NCBI GenBank assembly: GCA_016703325.1
Contig: JADJCH010000002.1
Coordinates: forward strand, 124,001-188,000
Direction of reading: 5' to 3'
From: Burkholderiales bacterium
GTDB taxonomy: Bacteria > Pseudomonadota > Gammaproteobacteria > Burkholderiales > Burkholderiaceae_C
DNA: 64,000 nucleotides
The notes under the pieces are model-generated. The model was not told the DNA's origin. It worked only from the letters and a program-made list of their open reading frames with translations, and did no database searches. The first letter of the stretch is position 1; every line of letters starts with the position of its first letter. Made by a program: the position numbers and the translations under genes. Below are positions 47,399 to 55,608 of this stretch, one piece after another.

Positions 47399-48766
47399 TC
47401 AGTCGAACCCCCGCGCCTGGGTGATCGCTTCTTCGATGCGGTCCACCGGAATCACCTCCAGCCCCTCGATCGGTTTCTTCGGGGCGTTGGCCCGAGGCAC
47501 CAGCGCGCGGGAGAAGCCCAGCTTGGCGGCTTCCCGCAGCCGTTCCTGGCCACGCGGCGCCGGGCGCACCTCACCGGCCAGGCCGACTTCACCAAAAGCG
47601 ACAAAACCCCGCGGCAGGGCCTTGCCGCGCAGCGAGGACTGGATCGCCAGCAGCACCGCCAGGTCGGCAGCCGGCTCGCTGATGCGCACGCCGCCCACCG
47701 CGTTGACGAACACGTCCTGGTCGGCGCAGGCCACCCCGGCGTGCCGGTGCAGCACCGCCAGCAGCATGGCCAGCCGGTCGCGCTCCAGGCCCACCGACAG
47801 CCGCCGCGGGCTGGGCCCGCCGGAGTCGACCAGAGCCTGGATTTCCACCAGCATCGGCCGGGTGCCCTCCAGCGTCACCAGCACACAGGAGCCCGGCACA
47901 GGTGCGCCGTGGGTGGACAGGAAGATCGCACTCGGGTTGGCCACCCCTTTCAGCCCGCGTTCGGTCATCGCGAACACACCGATCTCGTTGACGGCGCCGA
48001 AGCGGTTCTTGATGGCGCGTACCAGGCGGAAGCTGCTGTGCGTGTCGCCCTCGAAATACAGCACCGTGTCGACGATGTGCTCCAGCACCCGCGGCCCGGC
48101 CAGCGCCCCTTCCTTGGTGACGTGGCCAACCAGCACGATGGTGCAGCCGCTGGCCTTGGCGGTGCGGGTAAGCTGGGCGGCGCACTCGCGCACTTGCGCC
48201 ACCGAGCCGGGGGCCGAGCTGAGCTGGTCGGAGTAGAGCGTCTGGATCGAGTCGATCACGCAGAACTGCGGCGCTTCGGCCGTGAGCGTGGCCTGGATGC
48301 GCTCCAGGCCGATCTCCGCCAGCACGCGCAGCTGCCGGCCCGCCAGCCCCAGTCGATGGGCCCGCAGCGCCACCTGCGCGCCGGACTCCTCGCCGGTGAC
48401 GTAGAGCACCTTCATCTGCATCGACAGCGCCTCTGCCGCCTGCAGCAGCAGGGTGGACTTGCCGATGCCCGGGTCACCGCCGATCAGCACCACGCCGCCT
48501 TCGACCACCCCGCCGCCCAGCACCCGGTCCAGCTCCTCCAGCCCGGTGGGCGTGCGGGCCACGTCGGCGGCCTCGATGTCCGCCAGCGTCGCCACCGGCT
48601 GGGTGCGCGCCAGCGGCTGGTAGCGGTTCTTTGCCGTGCCGGCAGCGGGCTCGGCCAGGGTTTCCTCCAGCGTGTTCCAGGCGTTGCAGCTGGGGCACTT
48701 GCCCAGCCACTTGGGGCTGGTGCCGCCGCACTCGCTGCAGGTGTAGATCGTCTTGGCTCGGCTCAT
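47399..48766 (-). CDS. radA: DNA repair protein RadA
   Basis: This cytoplasmic ATPase of 455 residues processes recombination intermediates and drives branch migration. An N-terminal zinc finger (YTCSECGGTSPKWLGKCPSC) precedes Walker A GGDPGIGKSTLLLQ. The RadA-specific KNRFG motif is present (AIKNRFGAVNEIGVF), and the C-terminal Lon-like domain has PRRLSVGLERDRLAMLLAVL. ATG 48766 gives the standard MSRAKTIYTCSECG start. It is divergent from the LysE gene across 79 bp. Confidence 0.97.
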   Translation of the reverse strand: MSRAKTIYTCSECGGTSPKWLGKCPSCNAWNTLEETLAEPAAGTAKNRYQPLARTQPVATLADIEAADVARTPTGLEELDRVLGGGVVEGGVVLIGGDPGIGKSTLLLQAAEALSMQMKVLYVTGEESGAQVALRAHRLGLAGRQLRVLAEIGLERIQATLTAEAPQFCVIDSIQTLYSDQLSSAPGSVAQVRECAAQLTRTAKASGCTIVLVGHVTKEGALAGPRVLEHIVDTVLYFEGDTHSSFRLVRAIKNRFGAVNEIGVFAMTERGLKGVANPSAIFLSTHGAPVPGSCVLVTLEGTRPMLVEIQALVDSGGPSPRRLSVGLERDRLAMLLAVLHRHAGVACADQDVFVNAVGGVRISEPAADLAVLLAIQSSLRGKALPRGFVAFGEVGLAGEVRPAPRGQERLREAAKLGFSRALVPRANAPKKPIEGLEVIPVDRIEEAITQARGFD

Positions 48767-48845
48767 GACGCATTGTCGCGGGGCTGCCTCGCTGCACGCC
48801 GGGCGGGCTTGCGCGGACAATCGCAGCTTTGGTCGGAGTCCCTCC

Positions 48846-49499
48846 ATGGAATGGTCCACCTGGCTTGCTTTCTTCGCCGCCTCCTGGGCGATCAGCCTGT
48901 CGCCCGGTGCCGGTGCGGTCGCCGCGATGAGCGCGGGGCTGAGCCATGGCTTCGTGCGGGGCTACGCGATGACGCTGGGCCTGGTGCTGGGCATCTGGAC
49001 GCAGATCCTGGTTGTCGGCCTGGGGTTGGGTGCGCTGATCGCCACCTCGGCGCCGGGCTTCACACTGGTCAAGTGGGCCGGTGCGGCCTACCTCATCTGG
49101 CTGGGCATTCAGCAATGGCGCGCACCGGCCAAGCCGATGGTGGCCGAGGTCGACACGCAGGATTCGGACGCTGCGGGCGCCGGCCTGCGCACCCGGCGGC
49201 GGGAACTGGTGCTGCGCGGCTGGATGATCAACACCGTCAACCCCAAGGGCACGGTGTTCCTGCTGGCGGTGGTGCCGCAGTTCCTGGAGCTGGCGCAGCC
49301 GCTGGCACCGCAGTACGGGGTGATCGCGCTGACGCTGGGTTTCACCGATCTGGTGGTGATGGCCGGTTACACCGCGCTGGCCGCGCGCGTGCTGCGCAGC
49401 CTGCGCGAGGCGCATCACATCCGTGTGATGAACCGGGTGTTCGGCTCGCTCTTCGTCGGCGCCGGAGCGCTGCTGGCCACCTTCAAGCGCGCCGTGTGA
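48846..49499 (+). CDS. LysE family exporter
   Basis: This inner-membrane transporter of 217 residues has about six spans. The family start is typical (WLAFFAASWAISLSPGAGAV), and FTLVKWAGAAYLIWLGIQQW and the RGWMINTVNPKGTVFLLAVV loop are conserved. The usual LysE/RhtB role is export of amino acids or homoserine lactones; the substrate is not readable. It converges on arfB. Confidence 0.92.
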   Translation: MEWSTWLAFFAASWAISLSPGAGAVAAMSAGLSHGFVRGYAMTLGLVLGIWTQILVVGLGLGALIATSAPGFTLVKWAGAAYLIWLGIQQWRAPAKPMVAEVDTQDSDAAGAGLRTRRRELVLRGWMINTVNPKGTVFLLAVVPQFLELAQPLAPQYGVIALTLGFTDLVVMAGYTALAARVLRSLREAHHIRVMNRVFGSLFVGAGALLATFKRAV

Positions 49500-49550
49500 G
49501 GCCTGTTTCCAGGGGCGGCGGTCGGCGTCCCGGTTTCCCGTCCCCCCGGC

Positions 49551-49949
49551 TCACTCCGTCACCCGGCCGCGCCCCGCCTTGATGCCCGAGCGCACCGCCT
49601 TGCCCTCCAGCCGGCGCTGCTGTGATCCGCGCGTCGGCCGGGTGGCCCGGCGCGCTTTGGGCACGTGGGCGGCGGCATTCACCAGCTCCTGCAGGCGTTG
49701 CAGCGCGTCGGCCTGGTTCATCGGCAGGCTGCGGTGCTCCTGGGCCTTGATGACGACCACGCCGTCGGCCGTGATGCGCGCGTCCGGCCACTGCAGCAGC
49801 CGCTGCTTGACCCCTTCGGGCAGCGAGGAGGCCTGGATGTCAAAGCGCAGGTGCACCGCGGAGGACACCTTGTTCACGTTCTGACCGCCGGCTCCCTGGG
49901 CGCGGATGGCGCTGAACTGCACCTCGGCCGGATCGACGCGGGAGGACAT
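49551..49949 (-). CDS. arfB: Peptidyl-tRNA hydrolase ArfB (ribosome rescue)
   Basis: This release-factor-like protein of 132 residues rescues ribosomes stalled at the end of non-stop messages. It carries the GGQ motif in RAQGAGGQNVNKVSSAVHLR and the basic C-terminal tail that enters the empty mRNA channel (SQQRRLEGKAVRSGIKAG). It has no stop-codon recognition domain, as expected. It lies 26 bases after ribF on the same strand. Confidence 0.93.
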   Translation of the reverse strand: MSSRVDPAEVQFSAIRAQGAGGQNVNKVSSAVHLRFDIQASSLPEGVKQRLLQWPDARITADGVVVIKAQEHRSLPMNQADALQRLQELVNAAAHVPKARRATRPTRGSQQRRLEGKAVRSGIKAGRGRVTE

Positions 49950-49975
49950 CGTCCGCTCCTGCGCATTGGGGCGGC

Positions 49976-50935
49976 TCAGCGCCGCGCGAACCAGGCGCGT
50001 GCGTCGGCCACATCCTGGGCGATGCCAGCCTGCAGGGCCTCCAGCCCCTCGTAGCGGCGCTCGTCGTGCAGCTTGTGCAGCAGCTCCACCTGCACCACGC
50101 GGCCATAGCCGCCGTCGCTGCCCAGCTCGGCCGGCCAGTCCAGGCAGTACACCTCCAGCAGCACCCGGCCGGCGTCTTCCACCGTGGGGCGCACGCCCAG
50201 GCTGGCCACACCGGGCAGCAGCCTGCCGGCCAGGCCCTGCACCTGCACCACAAAAATGCCCTGGGCGGCCGGCCTCGGGTGGCCAAAACGCAGGTTCAGG
50301 GTGCGAAAGCCCAGCTCCCGGCCCAGCTTGCGGCCATGCAGCACATGGCCGGAGATGCTGTAGGGCCGACCCAGCAGTGCCGCGGCGCGTGCCATGTCAC
50401 CGGCGGCCAGGGCCTCGCGCACCGCGGAGCTGGACACGCGCAACCCGTGCACCTCGTAGCTGAGCATGCGCGCGACATCGAAGCCGGCAGCCTCCCCGGC
50501 AGCGTCCAGCATGGCGTAGTCGCCCGCGCGCTTGGCACCGAAGCGGAAGTCATCGCCCACCAGCACGTAACGCGCACCGAGACCGCGTACCAGCACGTCG
50601 TCGATGAAGGCCTGCGCAGACTGTGAGGCCAGCGCCTCCTGGAAGGGCAGCAGCACCACCTGGTCCACGCCGCAGCGCTCGAGCTCCTGCAGCTTGTCGC
50701 GCAACGTCGCCACCCGGGCCGGCGCCAGCTCCGGCTTGCCGGCCTTGAGGGCAAAGAAGTCGCGCGGATGCGGCTCGAAGCTCATCACGCAGCTGGGCAG
50801 GCGGCGGTGCCGGGCTTCATTGAGCAGCAGGGCCAGCATGGCCTGATGGCCGCGGTGCACACCGTCGAAGTTGCCGATGGTCAGCGCGCAGGCCGCGGCG
50901 ATGCCGGGGTGGTGGTAGCCACGGAAGATACGCAT
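49976..50935 (-). CDS. ribF: Bifunctional riboflavin kinase/FAD synthetase
   Basis: This cytoplasmic enzyme of 319 residues makes FMN and then FAD. The N-terminal adenylyltransferase has TIGNFDGVHRGHQAML, FEPHPRDFF, and VGDDFRFGAKRAGDY, and SSSAVREALAAGDM. The C-terminal kinase begins YSISGHVLHGRKLGRELGF and has RTLNLRFG where many family members have PTxN. MRIFRGYHHPG at 50935 is the standard start. Downstream is arfB, probably cotranscribed. Confidence 0.95.
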   Translation of the reverse strand: MRIFRGYHHPGIAAACALTIGNFDGVHRGHQAMLALLLNEARHRRLPSCVMSFEPHPRDFFALKAGKPELAPARVATLRDKLQELERCGVDQVVLLPFQEALASQSAQAFIDDVLVRGLGARYVLVGDDFRFGAKRAGDYAMLDAAGEAAGFDVARMLSYEVHGLRVSSSAVREALAAGDMARAAALLGRPYSISGHVLHGRKLGRELGFRTLNLRFGHPRPAAQGIFVVQVQGLAGRLLPGVASLGVRPTVEDAGRVLLEVYCLDWPAELGSDGGYGRVVQVELLHKLHDERRYEGLEALQAGIAQDVADARAWFARR

Positions 50936-51160
50936 GGGCGGGATTATCGGCCGGCCTTTGCGCAACTGTGGGGCGAGGCGGTCAGCTGCGACTGCGCTGC
51001 GGCCGCCGCGCAGCCCGGGCGCGCCGGCCGGCAGCTTTACCTGGGCGTTACCTGGGCTTGACCGGCGCGAAACGACCGCCTCATGCTGCGCCGCGTTGAA
51101 GGAATGCAGGGCGGCGCATGCACCGCAGGCGGCCCCGCCGAACCCCTGAAAGGAGTCCCG

Positions 51161-51298
51161 ATGAAGATCTGGTTGAAACGTGCAGCCCTGCTGGGCCTGG
51201 TGTCCACCCTGGTGGCCTGTTGTGTGGTGCCGCCATTTGCCGGTTCTGGCCATGGCCATGGCCATCATCGCGGGCATTGGCAGGCCCCCGGCCGCTGA
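51161..51298 (+). CDS. Small His-rich lipoprotein
   Basis: This 45-residue peptide has a lipoprotein signal (MKIWLKRAALLGLVSTLVAC, lipobox L-V-A-C at residues 17-20), giving a mature peptide of about 26 residues. The mature part ends SGHGHGHHRGHWQAPGR, encoded partly by three GGCCAT repeats (51248-51265). AGGAG at five to six bases before the ATG supports translation. The His-rich tail could bind Ni, Zn or Cu at the envelope; this is inferred from composition only. Confidence 0.65.
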   Translation: MKIWLKRAALLGLVSTLVACCVVPPFAGSGHGHGHHRGHWQAPGR

Positions 51299-51490
51299 AC
51301 GCGACCGGCCCCACGCCCTGTCGCCGGGGCGTTTGTGCGAGGCCGGGTCCCTCTCAGGATCTGTCGCACCTTTTCTGGCGATGGCCTGGAGGATTCTGTC
51401 GGGGATCCTCGGGCCTTTACACTGCCGGCCCAGACCGCTGGCGCCGCGTGAGCGGCTTCCGGTCGATCCGAACCCCTCGACCGCTGCCCC

Positions 51491-52414
51491 ATGCCCCCAA
51501 CGGTGCCGGACCTCCCGGCTTTCGATCTCAAGAGCCGCGCCTGGACGTTGACCGTCCTGCGGGTGCACACCACCGACCCGACCGTCCTGTCCGCCGCACT
51601 GGCTGTCAGCACCGAGGAGGCGCCCGGGCTGTTCGAGCATGAGCCGGTGGTGCTCGACCTCAGCAGCCTGGCCGGGGAGGAGCAGGTGCTGGACCTGCCG
51701 GGCCTGCTGAAGGCGCTCCGGGCCCAGGGCATGCTGCCGGTGGCGGTGCAGGGCGGGACGGCGCAGCAGCACGCCCAGGCGCTGGACCTGGGATTGGCGG
51801 AGGCGGCGGCAGCGCTGCCTCGGGCGCCGTCTCCGGTGGGCTCCGAGGCGACCGCTGATGCGGGTGCTGCGCTTGATGCGGTCGATGGCGGTGATTCAGG
51901 CCTTGCGGCCGATGCCGATGCCGATGCCGATGCCGATGCCGATGCCGGAACCGGCGCGGCTGAGCCTGCCGGGAGTTTTGTTCCCGAAGCAGGTGGGGCG
52001 ACCGCTGTGGCTGCCGTCGCGCAGGAGGAGGAGCCCCTGTCCGCGCCGGACGCGTCGCAGCCTGCGGCGCTGCTGCGCGGCAGCACCCTGGTGGTGGACA
52101 CCCCCCTGCGCTCCGGCCAGCGTGTGTATGCCCGTGGCGGTGACCTGGTGGTGCTGTCGGCGGTGAGTTTCGGTGCGGAGGTGATTGCCGACGGCCACAT
52201 CCACGTCTACGGACCACTGCGCGGTCGGGCCATTGCCGGAGCCAGTGGGGATGCGTCGGCGCGCATCTTCAGCACCGCGATGGACCCGCAGCTGGTGTCC
52301 ATCGCCGGCATCTACCGCACCACCGAGGTACCCTTGCCGGATGAGGTTCTGGGCCGTGCGGCCCAGGTGTCCCTGCAGGGTGAGCGCATCGTGGTGGAGG
52401 CCCTCAAGTTCTGA
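51491..52414 (+). CDS. minC: Septum site-determining protein MinC
   Basis: This cytoplasmic inhibitor of FtsZ assembly has 307 residues, longer than the usual 230-250. The N-terminal domain (about 1-105) starts PAFDLKSRAWTLTVLRV. The C-terminal beta-helix domain (about 200-307) has GSTLVVDTPLRSGQRVYARG and the G-rich GHIHVYGPLRGRAIAG that contacts MinD. The linker between them is extended by a run of six Asp-Ala pairs at residues 141-152, from six GATGCC units. minD and minE follow. TACACT at 51418-51423 could be a -10 box. Confidence 0.95.
   Translation: MPPTVPDLPAFDLKSRAWTLTVLRVHTTDPTVLSAALAVSTEEAPGLFEHEPVVLDLSSLAGEEQVLDLPGLLKALRAQGMLPVAVQGGTAQQHAQALDLGLAEAAAALPRAPSPVGSEATADAGAALDAVDGGDSGLAADADADADADADAGTGAAEPAGSFVPEAGGATAVAAVAQEEEPLSAPDASQPAALLRGSTLVVDTPLRSGQRVYARGGDLVVLSAVSFGAEVIADGHIHVYGPLRGRAIAGASGDASARIFSTAMDPQLVSIAGIYRTTEVPLPDEVLGRAAQVSLQGERIVVEALKF
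51911..51946 (+). repeat. Hexanucleotide repeat (GATGCC)6 within minC
   Basis: Six consecutive GATGCC units lie in frame in minC and encode (Asp-Ala)6 in the interdomain linker. Gain or loss of units keeps the reading frame. Confidence 0.95.
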
Positions 52415-52479
52415 GGCCTGAAGCATTCGGCGCGAAGTCGCTGCAGCACCCCATCCCACAAGAGAGGACCCCCTTTCCC

Positions 52480-53295
52480 ATGAGCAAAGTCATCGTCGTC
52501 ACCTCCGGCAAGGGCGGTGTGGGCAAGACCACCACCAGCGCCAGCTTCGCCAGCGGGCTGGCACTGCGCGGGCACAAGACCGCGGTGATCGATTTCGACG
52601 TCGGCCTGCGCAACCTCGACCTGATCATGGGCTGCGAGCGCCGTGTGGTCTACGACCTGATCAACGTGATCCAGGGCGAAGCCAACCTGAACCAGGCCCT
52701 GATCAAGGACAAGCACTGCGAGAACCTGCATGTGCTGGCCGCCAGCCAGACGCGCGACAAGGATGCGCTCAAGCAGGAGGGCGTCGAGCGGGTGCTGGCC
52801 GAGCTGGCGGAGATGGGCTTCGAGTACGTGGTCTGCGACTCGCCGGCCGGCATCGAGACCGGGGCGCTGATGGCCATGCACTATGCCGACGAGGCGCTGG
52901 TGGTCACCAACCCGGAGGTCTCCTCGGTGCGCGACAGCGACCGCATCCTGGGCATGCTGGCCTCGCGCACGAAGCGCGCCATCGAGGGGCGCGAGCCGGT
53001 CAAGGAGCACCTGCTGGTCACCCGCTACAACCCGCTGCGGGTGGAAGGCGGGCAGATGCTGTCGCTGGAGGACATCGGCGAGATCCTGCGCATCCCGCTG
53101 ATCGGCGTGATTCCGGAGAGCGAAGCGGTGCTGGATGCCAGCAACCAGGGCCTGCCGGCCATCCACCTGAAGGAGGCCGACGTGGCCGAGGCCTACAAGG
53201 ACCTGGTGGGCCGCTTCCTGGGCGAGGAGCTGCCGCTGCGCTTCACCGAGGCGATCAAACCCGGCTTCTTCAAGCGCCTGTTCGGCGGGAGGTGA
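52480..53295 (+). CDS. minD: Septum site-determining protein MinD
   Basis: This membrane-cycling ATPase of 271 residues recruits MinC and oscillates with MinE. The deviant Walker A motif is GKGGVGKTTTSASFASGLAL. FDVGLRNLDLIMGCERRVVY and VVCDSPAGIETGALMAM are present. The amphipathic membrane-targeting tail is intact at the C-terminus (FFKRLFGGR). It begins 65 bases after minC and ends five bases before minE. Confidence 0.97.
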   Translation: MSKVIVVTSGKGGVGKTTTSASFASGLALRGHKTAVIDFDVGLRNLDLIMGCERRVVYDLINVIQGEANLNQALIKDKHCENLHVLAASQTRDKDALKQEGVERVLAELAEMGFEYVVCDSPAGIETGALMAMHYADEALVVTNPEVSSVRDSDRILGMLASRTKRAIEGREPVKEHLLVTRYNPLRVEGGQMLSLEDIGEILRIPLIGVIPESEAVLDASNQGLPAIHLKEADVAEAYKDLVGRFLGEELPLRFTEAIKPGFFKRLFGGR

Positions 53296-53300
53296 GCGCC

Positions 53301-53579
53301 ATGTCCTTCCTGTCCTTCTTCGTGGGCGAGAAGAAGAAGTCCGCCTCGGTGGCCAAGGAGCGGCTGCAGATCATCCTGGCGCATGAGCGCAGCGGCCGGG
53401 GCACTCCGCGTGCCGACTACCTGCCCAAGCTCAAGGAGGAGCTGCTGGCGGTGATCTCCAAATACGTGCACATCGCACCGTCGGACCTGAAGGTCTCGCT
53501 GGACCGTCAGGACAACCTGGAGGTGCTGGAGGTCAAGATCGAGCTGCCGGACGAGCTGCGCCCGGGCTCCAACGGCTGA
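53301..53579 (+). CDS. minE: Cell division topological specificity factor MinE
   Basis: This 92-residue protein stimulates MinD ATPase and drives oscillation. It starts MSFLSFFVGEKKKSASVAK, then has RLQIILAHERSGRG, the MinD-binding helix, and a C-terminal dimerisation domain (PSDLKVSLDRQDNLEVLEVK). An upstream in-frame GTG at 53292 exists, but ATG 53301 after GGGAGGTGA gives the family start. Confidence 0.97.
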   Translation: MSFLSFFVGEKKKSASVAKERLQIILAHERSGRGTPRADYLPKLKEELLAVISKYVHIAPSDLKVSLDRQDNLEVLEVKIELPDELRPGSNG

Positions 53580-53611
53580 TCTTCCAGGGGCTGGGGGCGG
53601 CGTTGCCCAGG

Positions 53612-54376
53612 TCAGCTGGTGGAGGTGGAGCCGGTGATGACCTGTGGCCCCTCCAGCCAGCGCCACTGGCCGGCAGGCAGGTCGGCAGGCAGGCTCAGGG
53701 CGCCGAAGTCACTGCGGTGCAGTGCCTCCACATGGTTGCCCACCGCCGCCACCATGCGCTTGACCTGGTGGTACTTGCCTTCGCCCAGCGTCATGCGCAG
53801 GCCGCACTCGCCGCTGCGTTCGCAGGCCAGTACCTTCACCGGTGACGGGTCGTCGTGCAGCACCACGCCGGCCCGCAGGCGCTCGACCTGCGTGTCCTCC
53901 ACCGGCCGGGCGGTGCGCACCTGGTAGACCTTGGGCACATGCCGTTTCGGGTGGGTCAGGCGGTGGATCAGTGCGCCGTCGTCGGTGAGCAGCAGCAGCC
54001 CGGTGGTGTCCACATCCAGGCGGCCCACCGGCTGCACGTCGCGGCGGCGCAGCGGTGCGGGCAGCAGCGTCAGCACGCTGGGCCAGGCGGTGGGCTTGCG
54101 CGAGCATTCAAAGCCGGCGGGCTTGTGCATCAGGATCAAGGCCTGGGCGTGGAAGGGCCAGGCCACACCCTCCACCTCCAGCAGCAGGCCGGCGGTGGTC
54201 ACCGGTTCATAGGGCTCCAGCATCGTCCGGCCGTTCAACCTCACCAGGCCGGCCAGCACCAGCCCCTCACATTCCCGCCGGGTGCCGAAGCCCTGGCTGA
54301 ACAGCGCATCGGCCAGGGCCAGGGTGGACCGGGCGGATGCGGTGGCGGGGGGAGTTCCCGAGTTTTTCCGGGCCAT
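53612..54376 (-). CDS. rsuA: 16S rRNA pseudouridine synthase (RsuA family)
   Basis: This enzyme of 254 residues isomerises a uridine of 16S rRNA, by family U516. An N-terminal S4-like segment (ALADALFSQGFGTRRECEGL) precedes the catalytic domain with the key Asp in PVGRLDVDTTGLLLLTDDG. LTHPKRHVPKVYQV and TLGEGKYHQVKRMVAAVGN are typical of RsuA. Its ATG shares a base with the stop of the P1 peptidase gene, so the two are coupled. It converges with minE. Confidence 0.92.
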   Translation of the reverse strand: MARKNSGTPPATASARSTLALADALFSQGFGTRRECEGLVLAGLVRLNGRTMLEPYEPVTTAGLLLEVEGVAWPFHAQALILMHKPAGFECSRKPTAWPSVLTLLPAPLRRRDVQPVGRLDVDTTGLLLLTDDGALIHRLTHPKRHVPKVYQVRTARPVEDTQVERLRAGVVLHDDPSPVKVLACERSGECGLRMTLGEGKYHQVKRMVAAVGNHVEALHRSDFGALSLPADLPAGQWRWLEGPQVITGSTSTS

Positions 54377-55440
54377 CAGCGGGTCTCCATCTGGTCGCGG
54401 GCCTCCATCAGGTCGCGGGCGGCCGGCAGGTGCTGCCCGTCGGGCAACGTCAGTCCATGGGCGCTCAGCACCGCATTGACGACGGCGCGGGCGGTGACCT
54501 CCGCGGCCAGCGCGCCCAGCACGGTCAGGTCCGCCGCCCCTTCCACCTGCCCGGTGCCCAGGGCGAACAGGGTGTCGCCATCGGTCATGGTGTGCACCGG
54601 CGAGATGCTGCGGGCCAGCCCGTCGTGGGCCATGGTGGCCAGCTTGTTGGCCTGGGCCTTGGTCAGCGTGGCATCGGTGGCGACGATGCCGAGGGTGGTG
54701 GCCATGCCGGCCAGCGCGCCGGCAGGCAGGTCCCCGGCGGCCAGACGGGCGGCTGCGTCGCGCAGACGGTGGCCGTCGGCGCTGCGCGAGCCTGCCAGCA
54801 GGCGGCCGCTGGCGGGGTCGCGCACGTCGCCCAGGGCATTCACCGCCACCAGTGCGCCCAGGGTGTAGCGCCCGGCACGCAGCGAGGCGCTGCCGATGCC
54901 CCCCTTCATGCTGTGGGCGATGCCGAAGAGTTTGCCCAGCGTGGCACCCGCGCCGGCGCCCACGTTGCCCTGGGCCGGAGGGTGGCGGCTGGCCGCCGCA
55001 CAGGCGGCGAAACCGGCCGCGGCATCCGGGCGGATGCGGTGGTCGCCCACCAGCAGGTCGAACAGCACCGCCGCCGGCACGATCGGCACCCGCGCCGGCC
55101 CGACCGGGAAGCCGTGGCCCTGCTGCTCCAGCCAGCGCATCACGCCGCCGGCAGCGTCCAGGCCAAAGGCGCTGCCGCCGGCCAGCATCACCGCATGCAC
55201 CTGCTCGACCAGGTTGTCCGGGCGCAGCAGATCGGTCTCGCGGGTGCCGGGTGCGGCGCCGCGCACGTCAACCCCGCAGGTGGCGCCAGCTTCGCAGAGC
55301 ACGACGGAGCATCCGGTGGGGCGGCGCGGGTCGGTGAAATGGCCCACCTTCAGTGGGGCGACATCGGTGATCGCGCCAGGGTAGGCCGGCTGCGAAGGTG
55401 GGGAATCAAGGACGGTTGCCATGTCGCAAGTGTGCGTCAT
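54376..55440 (-). CDS. P1 family peptidase (DmpA-like)
   Basis: This is a self-processing N-terminal-nucleophile hydrolase of up to 354 residues, in the family of L-aminopeptidase D-Ala-esterase DmpA and BapA. The family segments GCSVVLCEAGATCGVDVRG, HAVMLAGGSAFGLDAAGGVM and the predicted cleavage region MKGGIGSASLRAG are visible, the serine there being the probable nucleophile. The downstream ATDATLTKAQANKLATMAHDG is typical. The start is 55440 or 55422 (MATVLDS); neither has a clear ribosome-binding site. Confidence 0.9.
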   Translation of the reverse strand: MTHTCDMATVLDSPPSQPAYPGAITDVAPLKVGHFTDPRRPTGCSVVLCEAGATCGVDVRGAAPGTRETDLLRPDNLVEQVHAVMLAGGSAFGLDAAGGVMRWLEQQGHGFPVGPARVPIVPAAVLFDLLVGDHRIRPDAAAGFAACAAASRHPPAQGNVGAGAGATLGKLFGIAHSMKGGIGSASLRAGRYTLGALVAVNALGDVRDPASGRLLAGSRSADGHRLRDAAARLAAGDLPAGALAGMATTLGIVATDATLTKAQANKLATMAHDGLARSISPVHTMTDGDTLFALGTGQVEGAADLTVLGALAAEVTARAVVNAVLSAHGLTLPDGQHLPAARDLMEARDQMETR

Positions 55441-55608
55441 TTGGGGCCGGGACCGGCCCGGTGGATACAGCTCCGTGATCGACAGCGTCTGTTCGATAAA
55501 TCGGCGCTATTTGTTCGATCCCCGTCCCTGCACATCACGATCATGTTGCAGTGCCGCAGCGGTAAAGCGGCCTGCCACCAGAGCCATCTTCAAGGGAAGT
55601 TCTCTATC

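Noticed and set aside
46787..49582. A 931-codon open frame on the plus strand.
   Set aside because: It runs antisense to radA and the small membrane-protein gene and has the Arg/His/Gln-rich composition of a high-GC shadow frame.
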